Assembly (NCBI GenBank): GCA_934120045.1
Contig: CAKOTF010000005.1
Span: 33,195-97,194 of the forward strand
Origin: an uncultured Clostridia bacterium
Lineage (GTDB): Bacteria > Bacillota > Clostridia > TANB77 > CAG-508
DNA length: 64,000 nt
Direction: 5' to 3'
Shown: positions 44,634 to 52,713 of the stretch, piece after piece
How the letters are laid out: each line of letters begins with the position of its first letter
Position numbering within the stretch: position 1 is the stretch's first letter
Position numbers and translations under genes: made by a program
Notes under the pieces: model-generated
Seen by the model: only the letters and a program-made list of their open reading frames with translations
Told to the model about the DNA's origin: nothing
Database searches by the model: none

Positions 44634-44885
44634 ATGCAAGATAAAGATTTAATGGAAAATGAGCTTCTTGTTGTTAAAGGTGTTTGTGACCTATATTTAC
44701 ATGGTACAATAGAATCAACAACAGCCGAAGTTCACACTGCTTTTAAAGAAGCTTTAAATGAATGTTTGAATATTCAAAACAAAATCTATAATTTAATGGC
44801 TGAAAAAGGTTGGTATCAAACAGAAAATGCTGAGCAACAAAAAATAACTGCTGCTGAACAAAAATATTCTAATCAAAATAATTAG
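44634..44885 (+). CDS. CotF-family spore coat protein
   Basis: 83 residues, helical. DLMENELLVVKGVCDLYLHG and the later EALNECLNIQNKIYNLMAEKGWYQ match the CotF-like coat protein pattern, in which KGWYQ is typical. It has AAAGGAA upstream. It probably assembles on the forespore surface. Confidence 0.82.
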   Translation: MQDKDLMENELLVVKGVCDLYLHGTIESTTAEVHTAFKEALNECLNIQNKIYNLMAEKGWYQTENAEQQKITAAEQKYSNQNN

Positions 44886-44895
44886 TTTATTATAT

Positions 44896-44937
44896 AAAAA
44901 TAGAATTTCCACTTTTTTAAGTAGAAATTCTATTTTT
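44896..44937. terminator. Bidirectional terminator, coat genes and rho
   Basis: Stem AAAAATAGAATTTCCACTT / AAGTAGAAATTCTATTTTT with one mismatch, lying between convergent genes. The T-rich ends serve either strand. Confidence 0.85.
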
Positions 44938-46305
44938 CTAGTTTTTATAATTTTTTAAATAAGAATCCATTTTTTCTATAAATTCTTCATTATTTTTTGT
45001 TTTGGTCATTTTAGAAATAATTTGTTCTGTAACATCTGCAACAGGCAAATTATTTAATGCTTTTCTTAATGCAAATACTGTTTCTAATTCTGGTTTTGTT
45101 AATAATAAATCTTCTCTTCTTGTTCCAGATTTATTTACATCAATTGCTGGGAATATACGTTTCTCAGATAGTTTTCTATCTAAGTGTACTTCCATATTTC
45201 CTGTTCCCTTGAATTCTTCAAATATTACATCATCCATTCTACTTCCTGTTTCAATTAATGCTGTTGCAAGTATTGTTAAACTTCCTCCATTTTCAATATT
45301 CCTTGCTGCTCCAAAAAATTTCTTTGGTTTATGTAATGCTGCTGGATCTAAGCCTCCTGACAATGTTTTACCAGATGATGGCATAACTAAATTATATGCT
45401 CTTGCTAATCTTGTAATACTATCTAATAATATTACAACATCTTTATTATGTTCTGTTATTCTTTTTGCTCTTTCTAATACCATTTCAGCTACTTTCACAT
45501 GATGTTCTGGCATTTCATCAAATGTTGAATAAATAACTTGTCCTTTTATTGAACGTTTCATATCTGTTACTTCTTCTGGTCTTTCATCTATAAGTAAAAC
45601 TATTAATTCAACCTCTGGATTATTTTCTGATATACTATTTGCTATTTTTTTTAATAATGTTGTTTTTCCTACTTTTGGTGGAGCAACAATCATTCCTCTT
45701 TGTCCTTTTCCTATTGGTGAAATTAAATCAATTATTCTCATTGCATATTCTGTTGGCTTTGTTTCAAGTTTTAGTCTTTCATTTGGATAAATTGGTATTA
45801 ATTCATCAAATCTTTTTCTTTTTGCAGCTTTTTCTGGGTGCTCTTCATTTACTTCTCCAACAAATATCAAAGAAGGAAATTTTTCGCCTTCTTTTGTTCT
45901 AGCAATCCCTTTTATTATATCACCTGTATCTAGTTTAAATCTTCTTATTTGAATTGGTGAAATATATACATCTTTTGGACTTGATAAATAATTCTCTCCT
46001 CTTAAAAATCCATATCCATCTGGCAATACTTCAAGTATTCCTTCAACAATTTGATCATCATCATTTGTTACTTTATATTCGATTGTTGAATTAGCTTCTG
46101 ATAATTCTTCTACTTGTTCTTCATCATTTTCATCATATCTTAATTCTTCTTTTTCCACTTCTTCAACTTTTGGTTTTGAAGACTCTTTAATTTGATTTAA
46201 TAATATTATTAATTCTTCTTTTTTTAGTTTTGAGATGTTTTTTATGTTATGCTCTTTGGCAAAGTTTCTCAACTCTAATAATGTCATGTTTTCTAAATCT
46301 AACAT
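44938..46305 (-). CDS. rho: Transcription termination factor Rho
   Basis: 455-residue hexameric RNA helicase. It has an N-terminal SAP-like region (NMTLLELRNFAKEHNI) and an acidic linker. The cold-shock-like RNA-binding domain reads GYGFLRGENYLSSPKDVYIS, and the RecA-type core has Walker A APPKVGKTTLL, Walker B (VVILLDSITRLARAYN) and an R/Q-loop near SGGLDPAAL. ATG behind AGGAGGTAGTT. Confidence 0.97.
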   Translation of the reverse strand: MLDLENMTLLELRNFAKEHNIKNISKLKKEELIILLNQIKESSKPKVEEVEKEELRYDENDEEQVEELSEANSTIEYKVTNDDDQIVEGILEVLPDGYGFLRGENYLSSPKDVYISPIQIRRFKLDTGDIIKGIARTKEGEKFPSLIFVGEVNEEHPEKAAKRKRFDELIPIYPNERLKLETKPTEYAMRIIDLISPIGKGQRGMIVAPPKVGKTTLLKKIANSISENNPEVELIVLLIDERPEEVTDMKRSIKGQVIYSTFDEMPEHHVKVAEMVLERAKRITEHNKDVVILLDSITRLARAYNLVMPSSGKTLSGGLDPAALHKPKKFFGAARNIENGGSLTILATALIETGSRMDDVIFEEFKGTGNMEVHLDRKLSEKRIFPAIDVNKSGTRREDLLLTKPELETVFALRKALNNLPVADVTEQIISKMTKTKNNEEFIEKMDSYLKNYKN

Positions 46306-46357
46306 AACTACCTCCTATTTATTTGATTTTTAATTTTTGGGATTTCTTTTGATCTAA

Positions 46358-46387
46358 GAACAAATCTGAAAAGTCAAAGATTTGTTC
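46358..46387. repeat. Hairpin GAACAAATC/GATTTGTTC in rho leader
   Basis: 9-bp perfect stem with a 12-nt loop; it resembles hairpin B of the modular repeat (GAACAAA ... TTTGTTC). A nearby TTGTTCATGC also resembles the flank of copy 1. The central core is absent, so it may be a decayed copy. Confidence 0.5.
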
Positions 46388-46451
46388 AGTATATTTGTTC
46401 ATGCTTAAAAATTTATAAAATAAATTTTCTAAGCAATATTATAAATAAAGA

Positions 46452-46485
46452 TAAATCCTTAAAACTTGAATGTTTTAAGGATTTA
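46452..46485 (-). terminator. Hairpin overlapping divIC stop
   Basis: 14-bp perfect stem TAAATCCTTAAAAC / GTTTTAAGGATTTA. The 3' flank TCTTTATTTA is moderately U-rich. Likely end of the yabP-yabQ-divIC transcript. Confidence 0.7.
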
Positions 46486-46764
46486 CTTATTACTATCGAC
46501 ATAAACTCTTTCATTTTGTAAATACATTCCTAGTTTTTCGCGTGCTACCTTTTCTATATATTCTGGTGAATTTGATTTATTTATTTCATCTTCTAAATTT
46601 TGTTTGCTTTGGTTTAGCTCGTCTTGTGCTACATTTATTTTTGCAGATAATTCCTTAATTTCTTTTTGATATTGTATTATATTTTTTTGTTGCCTTATTA
46701 ATACAACTCCCCATATTATTAGGGCAATAAAAAAAATTGGTATTAAAAATTTATTCTTTTTCAT
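46483..46764 (-). CDS. divIC: Septum formation initiator DivIC/FtsB
   Basis: 93 residues. One membrane helix (about 5-22) and a coiled coil (about 25-70) end in EKVAREKLGMYLQNERVYVD, the conserved FtsB/DivIC tail. It follows yabQ after 34 nt; yabP-yabQ-divIC is the conserved order in B. subtilis and clostridia. It supports divisome assembly. Confidence 0.92.
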   Translation of the reverse strand: MKKNKFLIPIFFIALIIWGVVLIRQQKNIIQYQKEIKELSAKINVAQDELNQSKQNLEDEINKSNSPEYIEKVAREKLGMYLQNERVYVDSNK

Positions 46765-46798
46765 AAGTACTCTCCATTTTTAAACTCTAGATAATATA

Positions 46799-47224
46799 TT
46801 ATTCTCCATTACTTTCCAAATTCCCCTTTTTCTCTTTGAATTTAATTAATTTTTTTAATATATTATTAATAAATTTTATTGGAATTTTGAAAATTTTGTC
46901 AATAAATGTCAATATTATTTTTATTTTACTCATTATAAAATAATTTACTTTTATAAATATTGTACTTAATGTTAAAGTATATATTACCACTCCTATCAAT
47001 ATCCCTAATATCATATATATTCTGATTTCTCCATCATTAAAGAACCATATATTATATAATATAATTATTCCTGCTAATATCCAATATATTAGGTCTTCTA
47101 GGTATGTAATTAAATCTGGTGTTTTAAATGTTTTCCTTAATGCTCTAAAAAAATCAAATAATACTCCTAATCCAATTCCTGTTAATGAAAAAACTATAAA
47201 TAAATATGCTTGACTTTCTACCAT
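46799..47224 (-). CDS. yabQ: Spore cortex biosynthesis protein YabQ
   Basis: 141 residues with four predicted membrane segments; it begins with SQAYLFIVFSLTGIGLGVLFD and RALRKTF, the YabQ pattern, and has a basic C-terminus. In the B. subtilis counterpart it localises to the outer forespore membrane and is needed for cortex formation. Between yabP (14-nt gap) and divIC. Confidence 0.9.
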   Translation of the reverse strand: MVESQAYLFIVFSLTGIGLGVLFDFFRALRKTFKTPDLITYLEDLIYWILAGIIILYNIWFFNDGEIRIYMILGILIGVVIYTLTLSTIFIKVNYFIMSKIKIILTFIDKIFKIPIKFINNILKKLIKFKEKKGNLESNGE

Positions 47225-47238
47225 TTTATGCCTTCCTT

Positions 47239-47541
47239 TTATTTAAAGATTTTGCTTAATAATGATGTTCCTCCATTTTTTTCTGGGCCTTTGGGGCTAT
47301 ATGTTAGACTTGAAATTTCTCCATCAACTATTACTTCTGATGTATCTAAACTTAATTTATTTATTCTAATATTTTCTCCTTTTACTGTAAGCAATCCTAA
47401 TTCTGTATCTATCATTACTACTTGATCATCAAAACTTAATACATCATTTACTCCTGATACATTAAGCTTTTCTCTATTTTCTAATACTATATTTTGTACA
47501 ATGTTTTGATTAATTGTCGTACTTTTTCTTTCTTCTATCAT
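47239..47541 (-). CDS. yabP: Sporulation protein YabP
   Basis: 100 residues. The central sequence ENREKLNVSGVNDVLSFDDQVVMIDTELGLLTVKGENI is shared by the YabP/YqfC family. First gene of the trio yabP-yabQ-divIC, expressed in the mother cell in B. subtilis. Shine-Dalgarno AAAGGA. Confidence 0.9.
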   Translation of the reverse strand: MIEERKSTTINQNIVQNIVLENREKLNVSGVNDVLSFDDQVVMIDTELGLLTVKGENIRINKLSLDTSEVIVDGEISSLTYSPKGPEKNGGTSLLSKIFK

Positions 47542-47607
47542 AATTTAATATCATCCTTTCTCTTTTATACTAAATTATAATATGCTGTTAATATAATAAA
47601 TATAACT

Positions 47608-47694
47608 AAAAAGAGCACATAAAATTTGAAGTGAACTCAAATTATTAAATTTTTTGATCTAATAATTGTGATTCAGTACAAAATTATGTGCTCT
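47608..47694 (-). terminator. Terminator of valS
   Basis: Stem AGAGCACATA / TATGTGCTCT (47612-47621 and 47685-47694) with a branched interior that includes AATTATTA/TAATAATT. In minus-strand RNA it ends in UUUUU. Just after the valS stop. Confidence 0.7.
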
Positions 47695-47700
47695 AAATAA

Positions 47701-50346
47701 TTATTTTAACCTTTCTTCAAGATTTTTTAACATATTTTGATATTTTTCTAGTTTTGCTTTTTCTTCATTAATTTTAGCTTCTGGAGCTTTATTAACAAAT
47801 CCTGGATTTGAAAGCATTTTACTTGCTCTTTCAATTTCCGCAATAACCTTTTTCTTTTCATCTTCCATACGTTTTCTTTCTTCTTCAATATCAACAAGTT
47901 CTTCAAACGGAATATATAATTCAATTCCATCTGTTATTATTGATAATGCATTTTGTGCAATTCCTTCTTTATTTTCTTGAACTTTGATATTTTCACTATA
48001 TCCTAATTTCTTTAAAAAGCCTTCAGATTGATTTATCAAATCTTTATATTTTGTTGTTACAAATATTAATTCTGTCTTTTTTGATGGATGTACATTTGAA
48101 CTTGCTCTTAAATTACGAATTCCTATAATTATTTCTTTTAATTTCTCAATTTCTTCTTCATCAACTTTAAAATTATATTTTTCATCAAATTGTGGGAATT
48201 TTGAAATCATTATACTTTCATCAATATTAAATAATTGTAAATATATTTCTTCCGTTATAAATGGCATAATTGGGTGTAATAATTTTAATGAATTCATTAA
48301 TACTTCATTTAATGTTGCTTGTGCCATTAATTTGCTTTCTTTATCATCACCATATAAACGTGTTTTTACAATTTCTATATACCAATCACAGAATTCATTC
48401 CATATAAAGTCATATATTTTTTGTGTTGCAACTCCTAAATCATAATTTGTAATATTTTCATTTACTTCTTTTGATAATGTATTTAATTTTGATATTATCC
48501 ATTTATCTTCCTTAGCTAATTTAGCTGTATCAATTTCATCTAATTTTGGTAATTTTTCAACACCATCTAAATTCATTAATACAAATTTTGCAGCATTCCA
48601 TAATTTATTTGCAAAATTTGATGCTTGTTCTAGCTTTTCTGGCATATATCTTATGTCATTTCCTGCTGAAATTCCTAAAACCAATGAGAATCTTAATGCA
48701 TCTGTACTATATTGATCAATAACTTCTAATGGGTCTATTCCATTTCCTAATGATTTTGACATTTTTCTACCTTGGCTATCTCTTACAATACCATGTATTA
48801 ATATATCACTAAATGGCTTTTGTTTCATACATTCTAATCCAGAAAATATCATTCTTGCTACCCAGAAAAATATTATGTCATATCCTGTTACTAATACATT
48901 TGTTGGATAAAATGTTTTTAAATCTTCACTATCCATATTAGGCCAGCCAAGTGTTGAGAATGGCCATAATGCTGAACTAAACCATGTATCAAGAGAATCT
49001 TCATCTTGATGTAATTTTGTTGAACCACATTTTTCACATTTTTCTGGTGCTGTTTTGCTTACATTTATATATCCACATTCATCACAATAATATGCTGGTA
49101 TTCTATGTCCCCACCATAATTGACGTGATATACACCAATCTTGAATATTTTCCATCCAGTTAAAATATGTTTTTTCATATCTCTTTGGAATGAATTTTAT
49201 GTCATCATCTTTAACTGCTTTTATTGCAGGTTCTGCTAATTCTTTCATTTTTACAAACCATTGATTTGATATTCTTGGTTCTACTGTATTATGACATCTA
49301 TAGCATTTTCCAACATTATGTGTATAATCTTCTGTTTTAACAAGTGCACCTATTTCTTCTAGTTTTTTTACTATTAGTTTACGTGCTTCTAATGTTGTTA
49401 ATCCTTTATATTCTGGTACTAAATCTTCCATTATTGATGAATCATCAAATACTTCCACTATTTCTAGATTATGTCTTAATCCTGCTTGATAATCATTCAT
49501 ATCATGTGCTGGTGTTATTTTTACACAACCTGTTCCAAAGTCTTTTTCTACAAAATCATCTGCAATTATTGGAATTTCTTTATTCATAATTGGTAATATA
49601 CATGTTTTTCCTATTATATCTTTATATCTTTCATCTTCTGGATGTACTGCAACTGCACTATCTCCTAGCATTGTTTCAGGTCTTGTTGTTGCAACTATTA
49701 CATATCTGTCTGTTCCTTTTATTTGATATCTTATATGCCATAAATGTGATGATTCTTCTTCAAATTCAACTTCTGCATCTGATAATGATGTATGACAAGA
49801 TGGACACCAGTTTATCATTCTTGTTCCTTTATATATTAGTCCTTTTTTATATAAATTTACAAATTGTTCTAATACAGCTTGTGATAATCCTTCGTCCATT
49901 GTAAATCTTGAGCGTTCCCAATCACATGAACAACCTAGTTTTCGTTGTTGTTTTTGGATTGTTCCTCCATATTCTTTTGTCCAAGCCCATGCTCTTTCTA
50001 AGAATTGCTCTCTTGTTATATCAGCTTTTGTTAATCCTTCTTCTTTTTTCATTTTTTCTACAACTTTTACTTCTGTTGCAATTGCTGCATGGTCTGTTCC
50101 TGGTACCCATAATGTGTTATACCCACACATTCTTTTATATCTTATTAACATATCTTGCATTGTTCCATCTAATGCATGTCCCATATGTAATTTTCCTGTT
50201 ACATTTGGTGGTGGCATTACTATACAAAAACTTTCTTTTCTTTTATCCATTGATGGCTTGAAATAGCCTTTCTTTTCCCATTCATTATATAAATTTTCTT
50301 CAAATTCTTTTGGATTATATTTATCCATTAATTTATGATTACTCAT
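47701..50346 (-). CDS. valS: Valyl-tRNA synthetase
   Basis: Class I synthetase, 881 residues from the ATG at 50346 (MSNHKLMDKYNPKEF), preceded by AGGAGAG; a longer in-frame extension lacks support. It has HIGH motif NVTGKLHMGHAL, CP1 editing domain, two zinc-like CxxC elements (CPSC, CDEC...CEKC), KMSKS in GRKMSKSLGNG and a C-terminal coiled coil. It is cotranscribed after the aldose-epimerase gene behind a T-box with a Val specifier. Confidence 0.97.
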   Translation of the reverse strand: MSNHKLMDKYNPKEFEENLYNEWEKKGYFKPSMDKRKESFCIVMPPPNVTGKLHMGHALDGTMQDMLIRYKRMCGYNTLWVPGTDHAAIATEVKVVEKMKKEEGLTKADITREQFLERAWAWTKEYGGTIQKQQRKLGCSCDWERSRFTMDEGLSQAVLEQFVNLYKKGLIYKGTRMINWCPSCHTSLSDAEVEFEEESSHLWHIRYQIKGTDRYVIVATTRPETMLGDSAVAVHPEDERYKDIIGKTCILPIMNKEIPIIADDFVEKDFGTGCVKITPAHDMNDYQAGLRHNLEIVEVFDDSSIMEDLVPEYKGLTTLEARKLIVKKLEEIGALVKTEDYTHNVGKCYRCHNTVEPRISNQWFVKMKELAEPAIKAVKDDDIKFIPKRYEKTYFNWMENIQDWCISRQLWWGHRIPAYYCDECGYINVSKTAPEKCEKCGSTKLHQDEDSLDTWFSSALWPFSTLGWPNMDSEDLKTFYPTNVLVTGYDIIFFWVARMIFSGLECMKQKPFSDILIHGIVRDSQGRKMSKSLGNGIDPLEVIDQYSTDALRFSLVLGISAGNDIRYMPEKLEQASNFANKLWNAAKFVLMNLDGVEKLPKLDEIDTAKLAKEDKWIISKLNTLSKEVNENITNYDLGVATQKIYDFIWNEFCDWYIEIVKTRLYGDDKESKLMAQATLNEVLMNSLKLLHPIMPFITEEIYLQLFNIDESIMISKFPQFDEKYNFKVDEEEIEKLKEIIIGIRNLRASSNVHPSKKTELIFVTTKYKDLINQSEGFLKKLGYSENIKVQENKEGIAQNALSIITDGIELYIPFEELVDIEEERKRMEDEKKKVIAEIERASKMLSNPGFVNKAPEAKINEEKAKLEKYQNMLKNLEERLK

Positions 50347-50362
50347 ATCTTTTCTCTCCTTT

Positions 50363-51181
50363 TTAATAAAATTTAACAATATATTTACAAGAATATATTT
50401 CATCTGGTTCTATTGATAAAATATTTTCTTTTTCTTTATAAATTTGATTACTATCAATCTTATCTGCTGTGTTTTGCCATGGTTCTATACAGACGAATGG
50501 TGCTCCTTTTTTTGACCATAATGCTAAATATGGAAAATCTGTAAAGTCAAATTCTAATATCTTTTTATTAGTATTTCTATTTTGCAATATTACTTTATTT
50601 GATTTTATATTTTTCATTATTATTGCATCATTATCAAATATATTTTCTGTTAGATGAATCTTATTTTCTTCTAAGATATTTGTGGCATTTTCCGTATCTA
50701 TTAATCCATTTCTTAATTTCAAAAATTCTATATTTTCTTCATTTTGCTCAAATAATATCTCATAATCTCCTGTACTATAATCACATCTAAATGCAGGATG
50801 TCCTCCTATACCAAAATAAATTTTTTTATTATCTATATTTTTTACTTCATAAGTTACTTGAAGTGCATCTCCTACAATCTTATATATAACATGTAATTCA
50901 AATTTATATGGATATTTTTTTAATGTTTGTTCATTATATTTTAATATATAATGATTCTCTTCTATTTCTTGAAATTCCATATCTCTTGCAAATCCATGTT
51001 GAGACATTTCATATATTTTTCCTTCTATTTGTGTTTTTCCATCTTTTATTTGTCCCACTATTGGAAATAATATTGGTGATTGTCTATTCCAAAATGTTTT
51101 TCCATCAAATAACATTTCGTTTCCATCTTTTAAGATACTTGTTAATTCTGCACCTTGTCTTTTTGATTTTATTTTTAACAT
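50363..51181 (-). CDS. Aldose 1-epimerase family protein
   Basis: 272 residues with a galactose mutarotase-like beta-sandwich (LacX group). The motif FGIGGHPAFRCDY contains the His commonly needed for epimerisation; a second conserved region is APFVCIEPWQNTAD. It lies 16 nt ahead of valS, downstream of a T-box leader, and immediately upstream of it sits a copy of the modular repeat. Coupling of a sugar enzyme to valS is unusual; the relation may be only positional. Confidence 0.85.
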   Translation of the reverse strand: MLKIKSKRQGAELTSILKDGNEMLFDGKTFWNRQSPILFPIVGQIKDGKTQIEGKIYEMSQHGFARDMEFQEIEENHYILKYNEQTLKKYPYKFELHVIYKIVGDALQVTYEVKNIDNKKIYFGIGGHPAFRCDYSTGDYEILFEQNEENIEFLKLRNGLIDTENATNILEENKIHLTENIFDNDAIIMKNIKSNKVILQNRNTNKKILEFDFTDFPYLALWSKKGAPFVCIEPWQNTADKIDSNQIYKEKENILSIEPDEIYSCKYIVKFY

Positions 51182-51201
51182 TATAAAATTCCTCCTTTAT
51201 A

Positions 51202-51331
51202 GAACAAAGCGACGTAGTCGCCCTTTGTTCTCGCCCGATTTGAGTTTTCGACTAAAAGGAGAAAATCTCAAAGGGCTAGCGATTGTAGCTTTTCTATACT
51301 AGGAAGTTCGGAGAACTTTCCTAGTATAGAA
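51202..51331. repeat. Modular three-hairpin repeat, copy 2 (inverted)
   Basis: Hairpin B: GAACAAAG...CTTTGTTC with GCGAC/GTCGC (51202-51230). Core: 57 bp (51233-51289), the reverse complement of the copy 1 core apart from a 13-bp apical stretch. Hairpin A: TTCTATACTAGGAA / TTCCTAGTATAGAA with inner GTTC/GAAC (51292-51331). Both copies have order A-core-B but the A and B stems have diverged. This copy sits in the leader between T-box and the first gene. Confidence 0.85.
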
Positions 51332-51332
51332 C

Positions 51333-51580
51333 AAAAAACTCACTCTTATGTTTTCACATAAGGGCGAGTTCTATATCTCACGGTACCACCTTAATTATTA
51401 TCTTTTTGATAATTTCTCAATTTACTTTAACGCAGTATTACGAATAACCTTACTACTATTTCAGATTATCAACTCAAAAGCTACCTTCCATTTGCCTTTA
51501 TTTAAGAAGCTTTCAGCCCACGACTTCTTTTCTCTACAAATAGTCCAAATGTACTCTTCCTTTTCTTCGTTTTTAATATA
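51333..51580 (-). promoter_or_regulatory. T-box riboswitch, valine
   Basis: Minus-strand leader that senses uncharged tRNA. T-box sequence AAGGTGGTACCGTG (51379-51392) is followed by terminator stem ACTCGCCCTTATGT / ACATAAGAGTGAGT with TTTTTT (51333-51369). Stem I has an AGAG-rich section and AAGGTAGC, giving likely specifier GUA (valine) at 51482-51484, in agreement with valS downstream. With the modular repeat it fills most of the 452-bp gap 51182-51633. Confidence 0.88.
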
Positions 51581-51585
51581 TTATC

Positions 51586-51614
51586 ATATTATCACTTTTT
51601 TATGTGAATTGCAA
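51586..51614 (-). promoter_or_regulatory. Promoter of T-box transcript
   Basis: Minus-strand TTGCAA (51609-51614), 17-bp spacer, TAATAT (51586-51591). Confidence 0.65.
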
Positions 51615-51633
51615 TAGTTTGAAATATTTTTTT

Positions 51634-52080
51634 CTATGTTTGAGAATATTTTCTTGTTGGTCTATAAAAACAATGATTTCCATATCTTGTGTGAAATGTT
51701 CCAGAACCATTACTTGGAAAAGTTGATGAACATGTTGGTCTAAATGGATTCAAATACCATAAACAATCACCTATTTCATTAAGTTTATTACCAGCCAATG
51801 CCCAATCAGCAATATAATAATGAATATCTGTTGGAGTCATGTTATATATATTTTGTGAATTATATTGATTTCTTATTGTTTCTCTTACACAATCATATTG
51901 CCCTTTTTGAAATATTATATTTCTTAAATTACCACCTTGTGAAACCCTTGCATATTCCCCCTCTGTTGCATTTACCCTATTTAATATTGATGTTGCAACA
52001 GCCTTCATTCCATTGTCTCCTTCGCCACCAGCTTCACATTGCACAATTCTTGCTAATAGCTCTCTATCTGAATATGCCAT
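51634..52080 (-). CDS. Cell wall hydrolase, CwlJ/SleB family
   Basis: 148 residues, starting MAYSDRELLARIVQ at the ATG at 52080. The hydrolase_2 motif ARIVQCEAGGEGDNGMKAVA holds the candidate catalytic Glu. There is no signal peptide, as in CwlJ, which degrades cortex peptidoglycan after germination. Its Shine-Dalgarno AGGTGG lies in the 3' arm of a stem-loop with U-run (52086-52119). Downstream of a lytic transglycosylase. Confidence 0.88.
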   Translation of the reverse strand: MAYSDRELLARIVQCEAGGEGDNGMKAVATSILNRVNATEGEYARVSQGGNLRNIIFQKGQYDCVRETIRNQYNSQNIYNMTPTDIHYYIADWALAGNKLNEIGDCLWYLNPFRPTCSSTFPSNGSGTFHTRYGNHCFYRPTRKYSQT

Positions 52081-52085
52081 AAAAA

Positions 52086-52119
52086 AACACCACCTCATAT
52101 TATTTTATGAAGTGATGTT
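52086..52119 (-). promoter_or_regulatory. Terminator-like hairpin containing the cwlJ-type RBS
   Basis: Minus-strand stem AACATCACTTCAT / ATGAGGTGGTGTT (13 pairs, G-U included, 8-nt loop), immediately followed by TTTTTTT and then the ATG. The Shine-Dalgarno AGGTGG is within the 3' arm. The hairpin may stop transcription from the transglycosylase gene and mask the start. Confidence 0.7.
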
Positions 52120-52131
52120 CTTTTTGTGATT

Positions 52132-52674
52132 TTATTTTAAGATTGATTTATATATTTTCCAATCTCTCATTACTTTTCTTACATACATATTTGTTTCTTT
52201 AAATGGTATATTCTCTGCATCTGTTCCATCTTCTTTTAATGTATCTTGACTAATCCATTTATCAACATTTCCATGTCCTGCATTATATGCAGCTATTGCT
52301 AGCTCTACACTATTATATTTTTCTATTAATTGTGAAAGATATATTGTTCCTATTTCTATATTAATTTCTGGATCTAATATATTTTCATCTGTTAATTCAA
52401 TATTATTTTTTTGAGCAATTTCTTTTGCTGTCGAATCCATTATTTGCATTAATCCTTTTGCCTTACTTTTTGATATTGCATTTGGATTAAACTTACTTTC
52501 TACTTTTATAACAGCATACAATAATTCTTTTTCTACTCCATATTTTTCAGCATATTTTTCTACATATTGCCTATAATCTGTTTTATATAACATTCTTAAT
52601 ATAATTGTTTTTCCCCAGTATACTGCAAATATTAATATTGCAAGTATAGCTATTATTTTTATTACCTTGTTCAT
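52132..52674 (-). CDS. Lytic transglycosylase (SLT domain)
   Basis: 180 residues. One N-terminal membrane helix (about 4-24) is followed by a Slt70-type catalytic domain: AVIKVESKFNPNA (catalytic Glu), SKAKGLMQIM, and AIAAYNAGHGNVDKW. It cleaves the glycan chain forming 1,6-anhydro ends. The AGGAGG lies 16 nt upstream of the ATG, a long spacing. A hydrolase gene follows 51 nt later. Confidence 0.9.
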   Translation of the reverse strand: MNKVIKIIAILAILIFAVYWGKTIILRMLYKTDYRQYVEKYAEKYGVEKELLYAVIKVESKFNPNAISKSKAKGLMQIMDSTAKEIAQKNNIELTDENILDPEINIEIGTIYLSQLIEKYNSVELAIAAYNAGHGNVDKWISQDTLKEDGTDAENIPFKETNMYVRKVMRDWKIYKSILK

Positions 52675-52713
52675 TCTATTTGCAGGTATTCCTCCTTTGT
52701 TGATTTTTTAATG

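Noticed and set aside
47748..47930. 60-codon minus-strand frame inside valS
   Set aside because: Alternate frame of the Lys/Glu-rich coiled coil of ValS; no RBS.
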